From positions 1,178,001 to 1,242,000 of the forward strand of contig NC_031674.1 of assembly GCF_001640025.1 (NCBI RefSeq): a DNA stretch of 64,000 bases. The letters run 5' to 3'. The notes under the pieces were generated by a model. It did no database searches, was not told the origin of the DNA, and worked only from the letters and a program-made list of their open reading frames with translations. This DNA is from Sugiyamaella lignohabitans. Its lineage: Eukaryota; Ascomycota; Dipodascomycetes; Dipodascales; Trichomonascaceae. The position numbers and the translations under genes are program-made. Shown here one piece after another: positions 19,346-28,076 of the stretch (the stretch's first letter is position 1; each line of letters begins with the position of its first letter).

Positions 19346-19372
19346 ACCCTGCCAAAATGCTTATTGCAGGGT
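19346..19372 (-). repeat. Hairpin enclosing the VPS28 stop codon
   Basis: ACCCTGC / GCAGGGT, 7 perfect pairs with a 13-nt loop that contains the TAA stop (19361-19363). Confidence 0.6.
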
Positions 19373-20131
19373 CGTGTAGAAGGCTTTGTATGCACTGTCC
19401 AAATCAAACATAAGCTGGCGAACCTGCTCGTCCGACAGTTCTTCATTGATTTTCATGCCATTGAGGGTGATGAGCCACTGAACAATCTTACCACGGCCCT
19501 CAAAATCACTGTTAGTGACTTTGTTTAGACTGGTCATTAGCTCACTGAGTAGAGGATGCAATTGGTCTTTGGCTTTGAAATTGAGCTTGAGTCCATCCAT
19601 GGTGGTGATGAAGTTGCCAGTAGCTTCGGCAACTGCTTTAGCAGATACACCTCCATGAAGTGGTGTTGGACCGCCATTAGGCATTAATGCCGAGTTTACT
19701 TGAGAAGCAGGTGAGTCTACTGCCTGTTCAACCGTGGCTGGTACACCTATCTTCAGACGAGAGGTTGCACTGGCATGGTCCATGTTATATTTCCTCTTAA
19801 AAGAGTCTAAATCACCAAACTGATTTGATACTTCATCATTTTTCAGAATCGTGTTATATTGTGCTAAGAGCCTTAAACAGGCTGGTGTGTATTCAGAATG
19901 GGAAATTGAGTCTCGGAGATAGCCCTTCTCCAGCTTATCTAGAGTCACAATAATGGAGTATATCTCCGCCAATGACTCCCACAGCTCTCTCTGTTTTGCC
20001 GTAGTATACAGTTTGACCTCCTCATTGAGATTGATATTACTAACTCTACCATATGAGTTATTAGCTGGAGCGTATGGAGGTGGAATATTCATGAGGGGCA
20101 ATTTGGGTTCACCAACATGAACTTGCTTCAT
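19361..20131 (-). CDS. VPS28: VPS28, ESCRT-I subunit
   Basis: 256-aa ESCRT-I component needed to sort ubiquitinated cargo into multivesicular bodies (S. cerevisiae Vps28 is 242 aa). The N-terminal core carries NEEVKLYTTAKQRELWESLAEIYSIIVTLDKLEKGYLRDSI.. and EYTPACLRLLAQYNTIL, diagnostic for the family. This is followed by a short Pro/Asn linker and the C-terminal four-helix domain (about 165-256), which links to ESCRT-II and ESCRT-III. Intact, single exon, ATG at 20131. It is one of only two fully enclosed genes here whose 3' end has no GHE module; instead a plain 7-bp hairpin surrounds the stop. Confidence 0.95.
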   Translation of the reverse strand: MKQVHVGEPKLPLMNIPPPYAPANNSYGRVSNINLNEEVKLYTTAKQRELWESLAEIYSIIVTLDKLEKGYLRDSISHSEYTPACLRLLAQYNTILKNDEVSNQFGDLDSFKRKYNMDHASATSRLKIGVPATVEQAVDSPASQVNSALMPNGGPTPLHGGVSAKAVAEATGNFITTMDGLKLNFKAKDQLHPLLSELMTSLNKVTNSDFEGRGKIVQWLITLNGMKINEELSDEQVRQLMFDLDSAYKAFYTTLQ

Positions 20132-20956
20132 GAGACTGACCAGCTTGAGTCGAGATCATCCTGATTACAAGTCACATGACAAGCCCACCCGAAAGTATCT
20201 GTATCAGAGTGAAGAGATAATTCTGAACCACCTGGAAACTAATTGCCATCCAATTATATCGATTCTATCGGAATATTGAGAATTGACTTATTAGATTACA
20301 TTCCTCAAAAAAACTTCAGCTAAAAATTGGCTGTGAATTGTGAATTTGAGTGATTGGTACAAATGATAATGTAGACGCAGGGTCAGTAGCACATGCGTCA
20401 GTCTGCAAGTTCAATTTGATTTCTATGGCAGCTAAATTGGTTCCATAGCAGTAATATTGGTATTAAAGGCAGTCCAGAGCAAATGACCACGGATATAATC
20501 ACTTGAAACAGCAAAAATTAGTGAACCTCGGTTTCGAGATTAGAATATAGAGAGCAACCCATGAGTCTCAGAAAATCACCTGAGATGTGAACCGTGAAGT
20601 GGGTATTACTTTTGCCATGAACCGACCGGAAATAAAATAAAAAAACAAAAAAAAACAAAAGCCCACTAAACGCAGGAGTTCAACGGCCTGTCACAGGTGA
20701 CCGTAAAAGGGACAGTAATCCAGCCGTGAGACACTAACAGCTCTCACAGACCCATCCTGTCAGCTGCCGGCAGATAACCTAAACATGCATTGCATGCATT
20801 ATCAGCCACTCGGCCAGCCGAGAGAAGGTCTGTCGGTACCACGAGCCGACCCGAGCCCACCACCGGAAAGACCACTGGCAGTTCAATTACCCGAACCTAC
20901 TACCCACCAACACCACCTTCTCCTCCTCCCAAAAACTGCTGGCACTCTCGACGTAA

Positions 20957-21016
20957 CGACTCGAGCGTAGCGAGAGGAGCCACGGGGTCTGGGGCAGAGC
21001 CCCAGCCGCCGGAGGC
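20957..21016 (-). repeat. GHE module, L type, in a divergent promoter
   Basis: Complete module; the open side shows the core consensus CTGGCACTCTCGACGT. Confidence 0.95.
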
Positions 21017-21901
21017 AGGTCCCCCAAATCAGGTGAGAGAGAGAGAGAGCGACCTCGGTGCAGGAGATCACGGCAGCGAGAAACTCCGTGATCACGGGGT
21101 GTCGGTGGCCCTTTAGGGGGTGCTGGTGCGCACGGCTGAAGGATCCGCGGTGTAAGGCGTGAAGGAGAGGAATGGACCTCGGCAATCTGGATCAGGGGGG
21201 CTTGCAGTTAAATGCCGAAGTGGGCTATGGATTACCAGTTCTGGGCCGGTTGCTGCAAAACGGTCTGGCCACTTTTGACAGACGCCAAAATCCATGTGAA
21301 AAAAGGCTCGTTGTGAGACTCTGATGTATGAGGTGATCCTGGGTAGTATCACCGAGGTATTAGGAGGGAGGGTGGATGGTGTGAGTGGAATTCATGGAAT
21401 AAATAACTCAATGGAAATTGTTTGGCCATGGATTTGACGAAGTTGTTGATATGGCATGGACTGTGGAGAACTGTGGGGAAGAGGGGTATGATTTTCGGCA
21501 TGCTAGAGTGGTGGACCAGTTTCAATGTCGGAAGAGCTAGCGGTGAAAGCAGCAGTCATTAGACCGTGGCTGGTAGCCCATTTGTATTTTGTCTCATCAG
21601 AGATGCACTTGCATTTCCCCACAGCGTTAGAAGAGCTCAAAATTAAACTGATACCGCCCCGGTTTTTGATTTCTTTTTTCATTTTTTATGTTGTGGTATG
21701 ATATTTGACGGAGATGGTCATGGCAAAACGGATATCGAGACCGTGGCTCTATATTCAACCGTCTGGACGCGCCGATTATTCTCTTAGCGCCATCAGTCTC
21801 GGCTCATTACGAGGCTCGGCTATTTCTTTTTCAAACGCTTGTTAACCTATAACCCCACATGACCCCGAACCCTGGATGCCGGTCCGTCAGGCACCGGGCA
21901 C

Positions 21902-21909
21902 TATATAAA
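21902..21909 (+). promoter_or_regulatory. TATA box, acyl-CoA oxidase gene
   Basis: TATATAAA, about 200 nt before the ATG and followed by pyrimidine-rich sequence, as in a strong inducible yeast promoter. Confidence 0.55.
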
Positions 21910-22109
21910 TGATCTCGATTCCGTGGACTTATATACGATCTTTTCCTTTTTTTTGTAGTTTAATTTATTCTTTTGATTAAACATCAGTGTCTTTTTTCGA
22001 TTTTTTTTTCAACCGGTTTCATTTATTTGTCTTTTTGTTACGATTTGATTTTCCTGGTTGATTCTTGGAAATATTTATAAAAGAGAGAAGAAGAGCTTAA
22101 CATCACATA

Positions 22110-24251
22110 ATGTCTTCGGCTTCTCAACGTTTACAACAGTTGGCACTCAACCCAACTGCCAATGTCGTTATTGACGGCAAGAAATATGATACTTACACCG
22201 AGCCTCCCAAGGCTTTGGGTGGAGAACGTGCCAAGACTAAATTCGATGTACGTGAACTGACATATTTCTTGGATGGCGGCAAGGATAGTACTGAAAAGAA
22301 CGAGACTGTCATGGAAATGATTGAGAGAGACCCTATTTTCGAGAATGACGATTTCTATGATTTGTCCAAGGATGAGACTCGTGTTGTGTCCATGGCTAGA
22401 GTCGGTAAGATTTGTGATTATATTCTTGCTGCTGAGAGTGAAAAGGATATTTCTCGTAGACTATCGTTAATTGGTCTTGTCGACCCTGGTGCTTATACTA
22501 GAATCGGAGTTCACTTTGGTTTGTTTTTGAGTGGTGTTCGTGGAGGTGGTACTGCTGAACAATTGTCATACTGGATTTCAAAGGGTGCTGGTAACTTGAA
22601 GCAATTTTTTGGCTGTTTTGCCATGACCGAGATTGGTCACGGATCTAATGTTGCTGGTCTTGAGACTACTGCTACTTTTGACGAAGCTACTGACGAGTTT
22701 ATTATCAACACTCCTCACTTGGCTGCTACCAAGTGGTGGATTGGTGGAGCTGCTCACACTGCCACTCACACTCTTTGTTATGCTAGACTTATTGTGAAGG
22801 GCAAGGACTACGGTGTCAAGAATTTCGTTGTTCCCTTGAGAAACATCCACGACCACTCGCTAAAACCCGGTATTGCTGTGGGTGATATTGGTAAGAAGTT
22901 TGGTCGTGACGGTATTGATAACGGTTGGATCCAATTCTCTAATGTGCGTATTCCTCGTCAATTCATGTTGATGAAGTACAATAAGATCGATAGCCAGGGT
23001 AATGTTACCCAACCTCCTTTGGCCCAATTGGCTTATGGTGCTTTGATCGGTGGTAGAGTCAGTATGGTCAGTGATTCGTTCCAAGTTTCCAAGCGTTTCT
23101 TGACTATTGCTATCAGATATGCTGCTGCTCGTCGTCAATTCTCTGCTGTTGAAGGAACTCCTGAGACCAAGATTCTTGATTATACTTATCACCAGAGAAG
23201 GCTCTTGCCCCGTTTGGCATATGCTTATGGTATGAGAGCTGCTGCCGAGGAGCTGTATGATGTTTACTATTCTGCCACTGATAAGTTGGCCAGCACTTCC
23301 ACCAGTAACAAGGCCGAATTGCAGGCTGCTATTGAGGATGTCAAGGAGTTGTTCTCGCTTTCTGCCGGTCTTAAGGCGTTCTCGACTTGGGGTGCTGCCG
23401 AGATCATTGACCAGACCCGTCAAGCCTGTGGTGGTCACGGATACTCTGGATACAATGGATTCGGACAAGGATATGCCGACTGGGTTGTCAACTGTACTTG
23501 GGAGGGTGATAATAACATTCTTACTTTGTCAGCTGGACGTTCGCTCATCCAAAGTGGTTTGCAGCTTCGTAAGGGTAACAGAGTCGGTTCTGCCGTTGGC
23601 TACTTGAACCGTCTTGACTCTCTTAAGAAGGCCAAGCTCAATGGCCGAGACATTCTCGACCCCAAGGTTATTCAAGAGGCCTGGGAGTCTGTTTCCGCAC
23701 AAGCTATTGACCACACTGTCGACCAGTTTGTCAACCTGACCGAGAAGAAGGGATTGACTGCCTCGCAGGCTTTCGAGGAGCTGTCACAACAGAGATTCGA
23801 GATTGCCCGTATCCACACACGAAATTACGTTGTTCGAGCATTCTTCGACAAGATCGCCCATTCTGCCACTCCCGGAATCAAGGAGACCCTTACCGAAGTG
23901 GCTCTTTTGTTTGCTCTGTGGTCGATTGAGAATGACAGCTCGCTGTTCCTCAAGTACGGTTTCTTCAACTCCGAGGACCTCGACAAGGTCACCGAGCACG
24001 TCAACACGTACTGCAAGAAGGTCCGTGAGCAAGCCATTGGACTCACTGACGCGTTCAACCTCAGCGACTTCTTCATCAACGCCCCCATCGGTAACTTCGA
24101 CGGTGACGTCTACAAGCACTACTTCAACAAAGTGGTCCGCCGCAACCCCTCTCGCGACGCCAAACCCCACTATTATGAGTCATCGATGCGCCCCTTCCTG
24201 TTCAGAGAAGAGGACCCCGAGATCGATGTCTCGGAACTCGAAGAAGACTAA
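22110..24251 (+). CDS. POX1: Peroxisomal acyl-CoA oxidase
   Basis: 713-aa flavoenzyme of the first, H2O2-producing step of peroxisomal beta-oxidation (acyl-CoA to trans-2-enoyl-CoA). The order is typical: N-terminal ACOX domain, FAD-binding middle with CFAMTEIGHGSNVAGLETTATFD, then two C-terminal helical domains. The catalytic base is E465 in CTWEGDNNIL. Length matches yeast Pox proteins. The C-terminus is ..VSELEED, so there is no PTS1; yeast acyl-CoA oxidases are known to enter through Pex5 without one. Codon choice is strongly biased, suggesting high expression. A TATA box and several CCTCGG boxes lie upstream. Chain-length preference cannot be read from sequence. The symbol denotes the family; paralogues may exist elsewhere. 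Confidence 0.95.
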   Translation: MSSASQRLQQLALNPTANVVIDGKKYDTYTEPPKALGGERAKTKFDVRELTYFLDGGKDSTEKNETVMEMIERDPIFENDDFYDLSKDETRVVSMARVGKICDYILAAESEKDISRRLSLIGLVDPGAYTRIGVHFGLFLSGVRGGGTAEQLSYWISKGAGNLKQFFGCFAMTEIGHGSNVAGLETTATFDEATDEFIINTPHLAATKWWIGGAAHTATHTLCYARLIVKGKDYGVKNFVVPLRNIHDHSLKPGIAVGDIGKKFGRDGIDNGWIQFSNVRIPRQFMLMKYNKIDSQGNVTQPPLAQLAYGALIGGRVSMVSDSFQVSKRFLTIAIRYAAARRQFSAVEGTPETKILDYTYHQRRLLPRLAYAYGMRAAAEELYDVYYSATDKLASTSTSNKAELQAAIEDVKELFSLSAGLKAFSTWGAAEIIDQTRQACGGHGYSGYNGFGQGYADWVVNCTWEGDNNILTLSAGRSLIQSGLQLRKGNRVGSAVGYLNRLDSLKKAKLNGRDILDPKVIQEAWESVSAQAIDHTVDQFVNLTEKKGLTASQAFEELSQQRFEIARIHTRNYVVRAFFDKIAHSATPGIKETLTEVALLFALWSIENDSSLFLKYGFFNSEDLDKVTEHVNTYCKKVREQAIGLTDAFNLSDFFINAPIGNFDGDVYKHYFNKVVRRNPSRDAKPHYYESSMRPFLFREEDPEIDVSELEED

Positions 24252-24317
24252 ACCCCTGGCCACGATTTTTTTTCTGTATGCATATGAATTTAAAGTTATA
24301 TTCCACTCTCCTTCTCT

Positions 24318-24450
24318 GCCTCCGGCAGCTGGGGCGCTGCCCCAGACCCCGTTGTGCTCGCTTTGCGAGCGACTGGGAGTCCCCGGAAACGACTCGAGAG
24401 CAGCAACAGGGGCAGCCAGGGTCTAGGGAAGAGGCCTAGCCGCCGGAGGC
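24318..24450. repeat. GHE pair, B + degenerate L
   Basis: B module 24318-24370 (loops GCT and TTT) faces the oxidase stop, 66 nt away. The partner 24390-24450 is diverged, but hairpin 1 has changed on both arms (CTAGG..CCTAG), keeping pairs. Confidence 0.85.
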
Positions 24451-24522
24451 AGCGCCCCCTGTAATTGCCGTATACAGACACATGCAGGGACTGGACCCTG
24501 AGACGCAGGGACCCGGCGATCT

Positions 24523-24576
24523 CTCCTGCTTCGCAGGAGCCACGGGGTCTGGGGCGGAGCCCCAGCCGCCGGAGGC
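24523..24576 (-). repeat. GHE module, R type
   Basis: GCCTCC end faces the palmitoyltransferase stop, 48 nt away. The loop of hairpin 2 is flipped (TTC where the other reverse copies read GAA) while the stem is unchanged. Confidence 0.95.
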
Positions 24577-24624
24577 AGCGCCCTACCGCAGAATAAATAC
24601 GCACGTAAATTACAGAGTGAGATG

Positions 24625-25791
24625 CTAGGGCCCGCCGGGCTGGCGGGATGCAGGATAGCCCTCCTGGTGGGAGAGGAAGCGGGTTTGAAGTGTTTTGAGG
24701 AGAGTTGGGTTGATGCGAGGTGTTTGGCCGTTGCGGGACGAGCCGAGTGTGTTTGAAGGGATAGGGACGAACGGGAAGAGCCAATGTAAAGGGCTAGGGC
24801 CCATGAGAGATGTCCAGTTGAGCCATAGACCCTGGTTGTAGGGACTGAACCCGTTGTCGTCTTCGGGGAGAAGTCTTGTGACGACTCGTAGACCATTGCA
24901 GTTAATGTTGAAGATAGGGAGAACGCCTCGACGGGCTTGCATTTTCTCGATGGTGGTGAGATCGCAGAAAATGTATCGTATATGAACAGCCAAGAACGTC
25001 GTGAGCATGATACTCCAGGCTCCACAAAGAGCATACAAAGCAATAAATACTCCGTTCCGCGATAAAGGGCCGTTGTGGATGTAAACAATGGTAGTGATCA
25101 AAACGTACAGCACCAGAACCCAGAAATAGAACACCAGTTGGATGAACCATCGGTGGTTCCTCTCGCCAATAACGGCATATATAAGGCCACAGAAATGGTC
25201 CATTCGAGGAACACAGCGACCTAGTTGTGATGCATGATGACTTCTATCAAGCTTAATAGTCTGGCAATGACTACACCACAGAGGGTATCCATGAGGATCA
25301 CACAGAAACGCATCTGGCCACTGACTGTCAGCATCACCTGTACTTTTTGTGGTTTGAACAGGACTCACTGTTTCGCGACTTTTAGTGCCACTGGTAGATG
25401 GTCTTACGTCCTCAGATCCAAAATTTTGTTCATTATTCTCATTATTATTCACGTCCGTTTGATTAATTTCTGAACTTGGTTCAGTCCCCTCGTGCAGTTG
25501 ACTTGATCCGTGAGAAACTGCTGGTCCCGGCGAAAAAGAATGCCAGTTTCCCGGTTTGACTGTGGGAATATAACCAGGACCAACTGCTATAACCAGGACC
25601 CAGCAAAGAGCTACAAAGGCCATGAGCATCGCAAACACGCAAATCAGCGCGATACCGGCTCCTCCTCGAACATGCCGCCACGCCAGCCGCCAGCAAAAGG
25701 CATACAAAAAAAACCCAGCCAGCCCAACAATAACTACAGGGAACGGGTTCGGCACTGTCTTCAACTTCCGTGCTATCACCTGCTCCGACAT
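24625..25791 (-). CDS. PFA5: DHHC-family protein acyltransferase with DHFC motif (Pfa5-like)
   Basis: 388-aa polytopic membrane protein, probably S-palmitoylating cytosolic-side cysteines at an endomembrane. Four hydrophobic segments flank the Cys-rich domain (about 17-36, 47-70, 217-240, 248-270). The domain reads LWCSHCQTIKLDRSHHASQLGRC and continues PRMDHFC, so the usual DHHC is DHFC at 198-201. S. cerevisiae Pfa5 and Akr1/2 carry DHYC, and the HHASQLGRCVPR context resembles Pfa5. The cysteine that would carry the acyl group is present. An Asn/Ser/Thr-rich cytosolic insert separates TM2 from the Cys-rich domain. The first in-frame ATG is at 25791. The Pfa5 assignment is by motif context, so treat the symbol as provisional. 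Confidence 0.72.
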   Translation of the reverse strand: MSEQVIARKLKTVPNPFPVVIVGLAGFFLYAFCWRLAWRHVRGGAGIALICVFAMLMAFVALCWVLVIAVGPGYIPTVKPGNWHSFSPGPAVSHGSSQLHEGTEPSSEINQTDVNNNENNEQNFGSEDVRPSTSGTKSRETVSPVQTTKSTGDADSQWPDAFLCDPHGYPLWCSHCQTIKLDRSHHASQLGRCVPRMDHFCGLIYAVIGERNHRWFIQLVFYFWVLVLYVLITTIVYIHNGPLSRNGVFIALYALCGAWSIMLTTFLAVHIRYIFCDLTTIEKMQARRGVLPIFNINCNGLRVVTRLLPEDDNGFSPYNQGLWLNWTSLMGPSPLHWLFPFVPIPSNTLGSSRNGQTPRINPTLLKTLQTRFLSHQEGYPASRQPGGP

Positions 25792-25906
25792 TATTCCCCC
25801 TCCAACATAGTCTGTCACTCGGCTACCTCGATTGCTATCGTGAACTTCAGGTCATCTCCAGCTCAAAAACGGCCACTTATGCAAACTCAGGGGTAATTCG
25901 AGCCCT

Positions 25907-25966
25907 GCCTCCGGCGGCTGGGGCTCTGCCCCAGACCCCGTGGCTCCTCTCGCTGCGCTCGAGTCG
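25907..25966 (+). repeat. GHE module, L type
   Basis: Lies about 115 nt beyond the minus-strand start codon of the palmitoyltransferase gene, in its promoter. Confidence 0.95.
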
Positions 25967-26091
25967 GACTTGGGAGGTGCCTGTGGGCCCTGGGGACGTG
26001 GAGCTGGGTTTTGGAGCGGTTTCGACCCAGTCGGCGGACGCAGGGTCCGAATATGCAGGGACTGATCGGAGGACCCTCGCGGGGGTCTTTT

Positions 26092-26227
26092 GCCTCCGGC
26101 GGCTGGGGCTGCGCCCCAGGCGCCGTGGCTGCTGCTCCGCAGAAGTTGCTAGGAGTACCCCGAGCACCGACTCGAGCGCAGCGAGAGGAGCCGGGGGGTC
26201 TGGGGCGCAGCCCCAGCCGCCGGAGGC
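26092..26227. repeat. GHE composite, R-like + L
   Basis: 26092-26145 has a diverged second hairpin (TGCTGC-TCC-GCAGAAG) and link GGCGCCGTGG. Partner 26168-26227 is a normal L module. Confidence 0.9.
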
Positions 26228-26433
26228 AAACCAACTCGGTACGGCAGTACATTGATCCGGGACGTGGTCGGCGACGCGAGGTCGCCGGGTGTGGCAGGAT
26301 GACTAATGGGGTGGACAGAGGGGCTTTTTAGGGTTTGTGGGTTGAGTAAGGGCTGGAAAACAGGACATTTGTGGCAGATGGGTGGTAAGTTCGGACTAAT
26401 TTGGCTGGTAATGAGGTGGGTGTGGGTGTTAGA

Positions 26434-26439
26434 CCTCGG
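26434..26439 (+). promoter_or_regulatory. CCTCGG box upstream of acyl-CoA dehydrogenase
   Basis: CCTCGG is the core bound by FarA/Por1-type fatty-acid regulators in filamentous fungi and Yarrowia. Present 186 nt before the ATG. A six-base site can easily occur by chance. Confidence 0.3.
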
Positions 26440-26535
26440 TGACTTTTTAGCCGGGGAGCATCTTTTAGCCGCACCGGATTCGCTCCCCCACTATTCCCCC
26501 GCCGAAAAAATCTGGGGTACTGATCAGAATATTAA

Positions 26536-26597
26536 TATATAAAGAGACCACCTACCGTTTGTAGTAGGTATTATATATCGAACAAGACAGTTGTTCG
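26536..26597 (+). promoter_or_regulatory. TATA box followed by two leader hairpins
   Basis: TATATAAA at 26536-26543. Inverted repeats ACCTAC/GTAGGT at 26550-26569 and CGAACAA/TTGTTCG at 26579-26597 come before the ATG at 26625. They lie near or just after the expected transcription start. Confidence 0.45.
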
Positions 26598-26624
26598 AAA
26601 TATAAGTTTTTTTTTTTGGTTACA

Positions 26625-27914
26625 ATGTCGGATATCCCTGAATTAGTCATTGACAAGGTGTCGCCTCGAGCCCGTGAGGTGATTGCCAAGGTCAGGAGGT
26701 TTGTCGAGGAAGAGGTTCTTCCTGTCGAGGAACAGTATGAGACCGCTCTAGACGGTTTCACCGGCAGGGCTAATACGACTGGTGGACCATATCCTCGATT
26801 CTCGGCAGTTCCTTCGACAATTGAGACTTTGAAACAAAAGGCTCGTGCTCAGGGTCTTTGGAATTTGTTTTTACCTAAGAACTATAACGAAGGTGCTGGG
26901 TTCACTAATTTGGAGTATGCTCTCATGGCCGAACAGACTGGACGTGCTCATTTAGCTGCTGAGGCATTGAATTGTGCTGCCCCTGATACTGGAAATATGG
27001 AAGTATTTGCTCGATATGCCAATGAGCAACAGAAGAAACAATGGTTAGAACCACTGTTGGATGGCAAGATCCGGTCAGCGTTCTGTATGACAGAGAAAGG
27101 GGTTGCCAGTTCTGATGCTAAGAATATCCGACTTCAAATTACCAAGGATGGAAGTGATTATATCCTTAACGGAACTAAATGGTGGGCTTCAGGTGCCGGT
27201 GATCCTCGTTGTAAAGTGTTGCTTGTGATGGGTAAGACATCGAATACCGGTTCGGAGTATCGTCAACAGTCTGTGATTATTGTGCCTGTGGATACTCCCG
27301 GGGTGAACATTATCCGACCTATGAAGGTGTTTGGATATGATGATGCTCCTCATGGACATATGGAGATCAAGTTTGACAACTGTCGAGTTCCCCAAGCCAA
27401 TGTTGTTTGGGAAGAAGGAAGAGGTTTTGAAATCATTCAAGGCCGACTTGGTCCTGGCAGAATCCACCATTGTATGCGGACACTGGGAGCTGCCGAGCAG
27501 GCTCTTCAATGGATGTTGAAGCGAATCACCGATCCTAACCGAGTGACTTTCGGTCGACAATTGAAGGAGCATGGAACTATTATGGACTGGGTAGCCAAGT
27601 CGAGAATCGAAATTGACTACGGCCGATTGCTGGTGTTATCTGCTGCCAACAAAATTGACGTCGGTGGGCCTAAAGCCGCTCTTCTCGACATTTCTAAAGC
27701 CAAAATTGAGTGTCCTAACATCAGTCTCCGCGTCATTGACCGAGCCATCCAAGTCCATGGAGCCGAAGGTGTCTCGCAAGACACCCCTCTGGCCCGCATG
27801 TACGCTGGCAACCGTACCCTCCGCATTGCCGACGGTCCTGACGAGGTCCACCTCGATCAGCTCGCCCGTCGCGTCATCCACGCCTACGAGAAGTCCCGCC
27901 AAAGTAAGCTGTAA
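26625..27914 (+). CDS. Acyl-CoA dehydrogenase with C-terminal SKL (peroxisomal, ACAD10/11-like)
   Basis: 429-aa FAD-dependent acyl-CoA dehydrogenase. Family landmarks include FCMTEKGVASSDAKN (flavin/substrate contact), GTKWWASGAGDPRC, GRIHHCMRTLGAAEQAL, FGRQLKEHGTIMDW and the C-terminal QVHGAEGVSQDTPLARMY. It most resembles the ACAD10/11 dehydrogenase domain without a kinase part. The last residues are QSKL, a consensus PTS1, so import into peroxisomes through Pex5 is expected. That is unusual for acyl-CoA dehydrogenases, which are classically mitochondrial, although fungal peroxisomal examples are known. The ATG at 26625 is the first real ATG and lies 82 nt after a TATA box. Its electron acceptor and substrate are unknown. 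Confidence 0.88.
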   Translation: MSDIPELVIDKVSPRAREVIAKVRRFVEEEVLPVEEQYETALDGFTGRANTTGGPYPRFSAVPSTIETLKQKARAQGLWNLFLPKNYNEGAGFTNLEYALMAEQTGRAHLAAEALNCAAPDTGNMEVFARYANEQQKKQWLEPLLDGKIRSAFCMTEKGVASSDAKNIRLQITKDGSDYILNGTKWWASGAGDPRCKVLLVMGKTSNTGSEYRQQSVIIVPVDTPGVNIIRPMKVFGYDDAPHGHMEIKFDNCRVPQANVVWEEGRGFEIIQGRLGPGRIHHCMRTLGAAEQALQWMLKRITDPNRVTFGRQLKEHGTIMDWVAKSRIEIDYGRLLVLSAANKIDVGGPKAALLDISKAKIECPNISLRVIDRAIQVHGAEGVSQDTPLARMYAGNRTLRIADGPDEVHLDQLARRVIHAYEKSRQSKL

Positions 27915-27960
27915 GCTTTAACTGATTTATCTTTCTTTTGCTTCATCTTTTTGGCGGTCT

Positions 27961-28020
27961 GCCTCCGGCGGCTGGGGCTCCGCCCCAGACCCCGCTGCTC
28001 CTCTCGCTTCGCTCGAGTCG
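27961..28020 (+). repeat. GHE module, L type
   Basis: 46 nt after the acyl-CoA dehydrogenase stop. Followed by the core start GGCGTCGACG. Confidence 0.95.
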
Positions 28021-28076
28021 GGCGTCGACGTCCCTCCAACAGCTTTATTCTCCCAGAGATGGGTCGTTGAGCCCTG

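Larger units (their letters stand above)
18536..19360. other. Convergent intergenic, TBC / VPS28
   Basis: Two tandem GHE modules near the TBC end, a roughly 93-bp tandem repeat at 18815-18979, then AT-rich sequence. No GHE on the VPS28 side. Confidence 0.75.
20132..22109. other. Divergent intergenic, VPS28 / acyl-CoA oxidase, 2 kb
   Basis: No gene. Holds one GHE L module (20957-21016), four CCTCGG or CCGAGG hexamers (20526, 21053, 21177, 21352), a GA run at about 21035-21049, and the oxidase promoter with a TATA box at 21902 and a T-rich leader. Confidence 0.7.
24252..24624. other. Convergent intergenic, acyl-CoA oxidase / palmitoyltransferase
   Basis: Almost entirely GHE sequence: an outward pair at 24318-24450 and a further R module at 24523-24576, separated by a small CAGGG..CCCTG hairpin. 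Confidence 0.85.
25792..26624. other. Divergent promoter region, palmitoyltransferase / acyl-CoA dehydrogenase
   Basis: Contains an L module (25907-25966), a composite (26092-26227) preceded by a GGACCC..GGGGTC hairpin, a CCTCGG box (26434), a TATA box and two leader hairpins. No gene. Confidence 0.75.
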
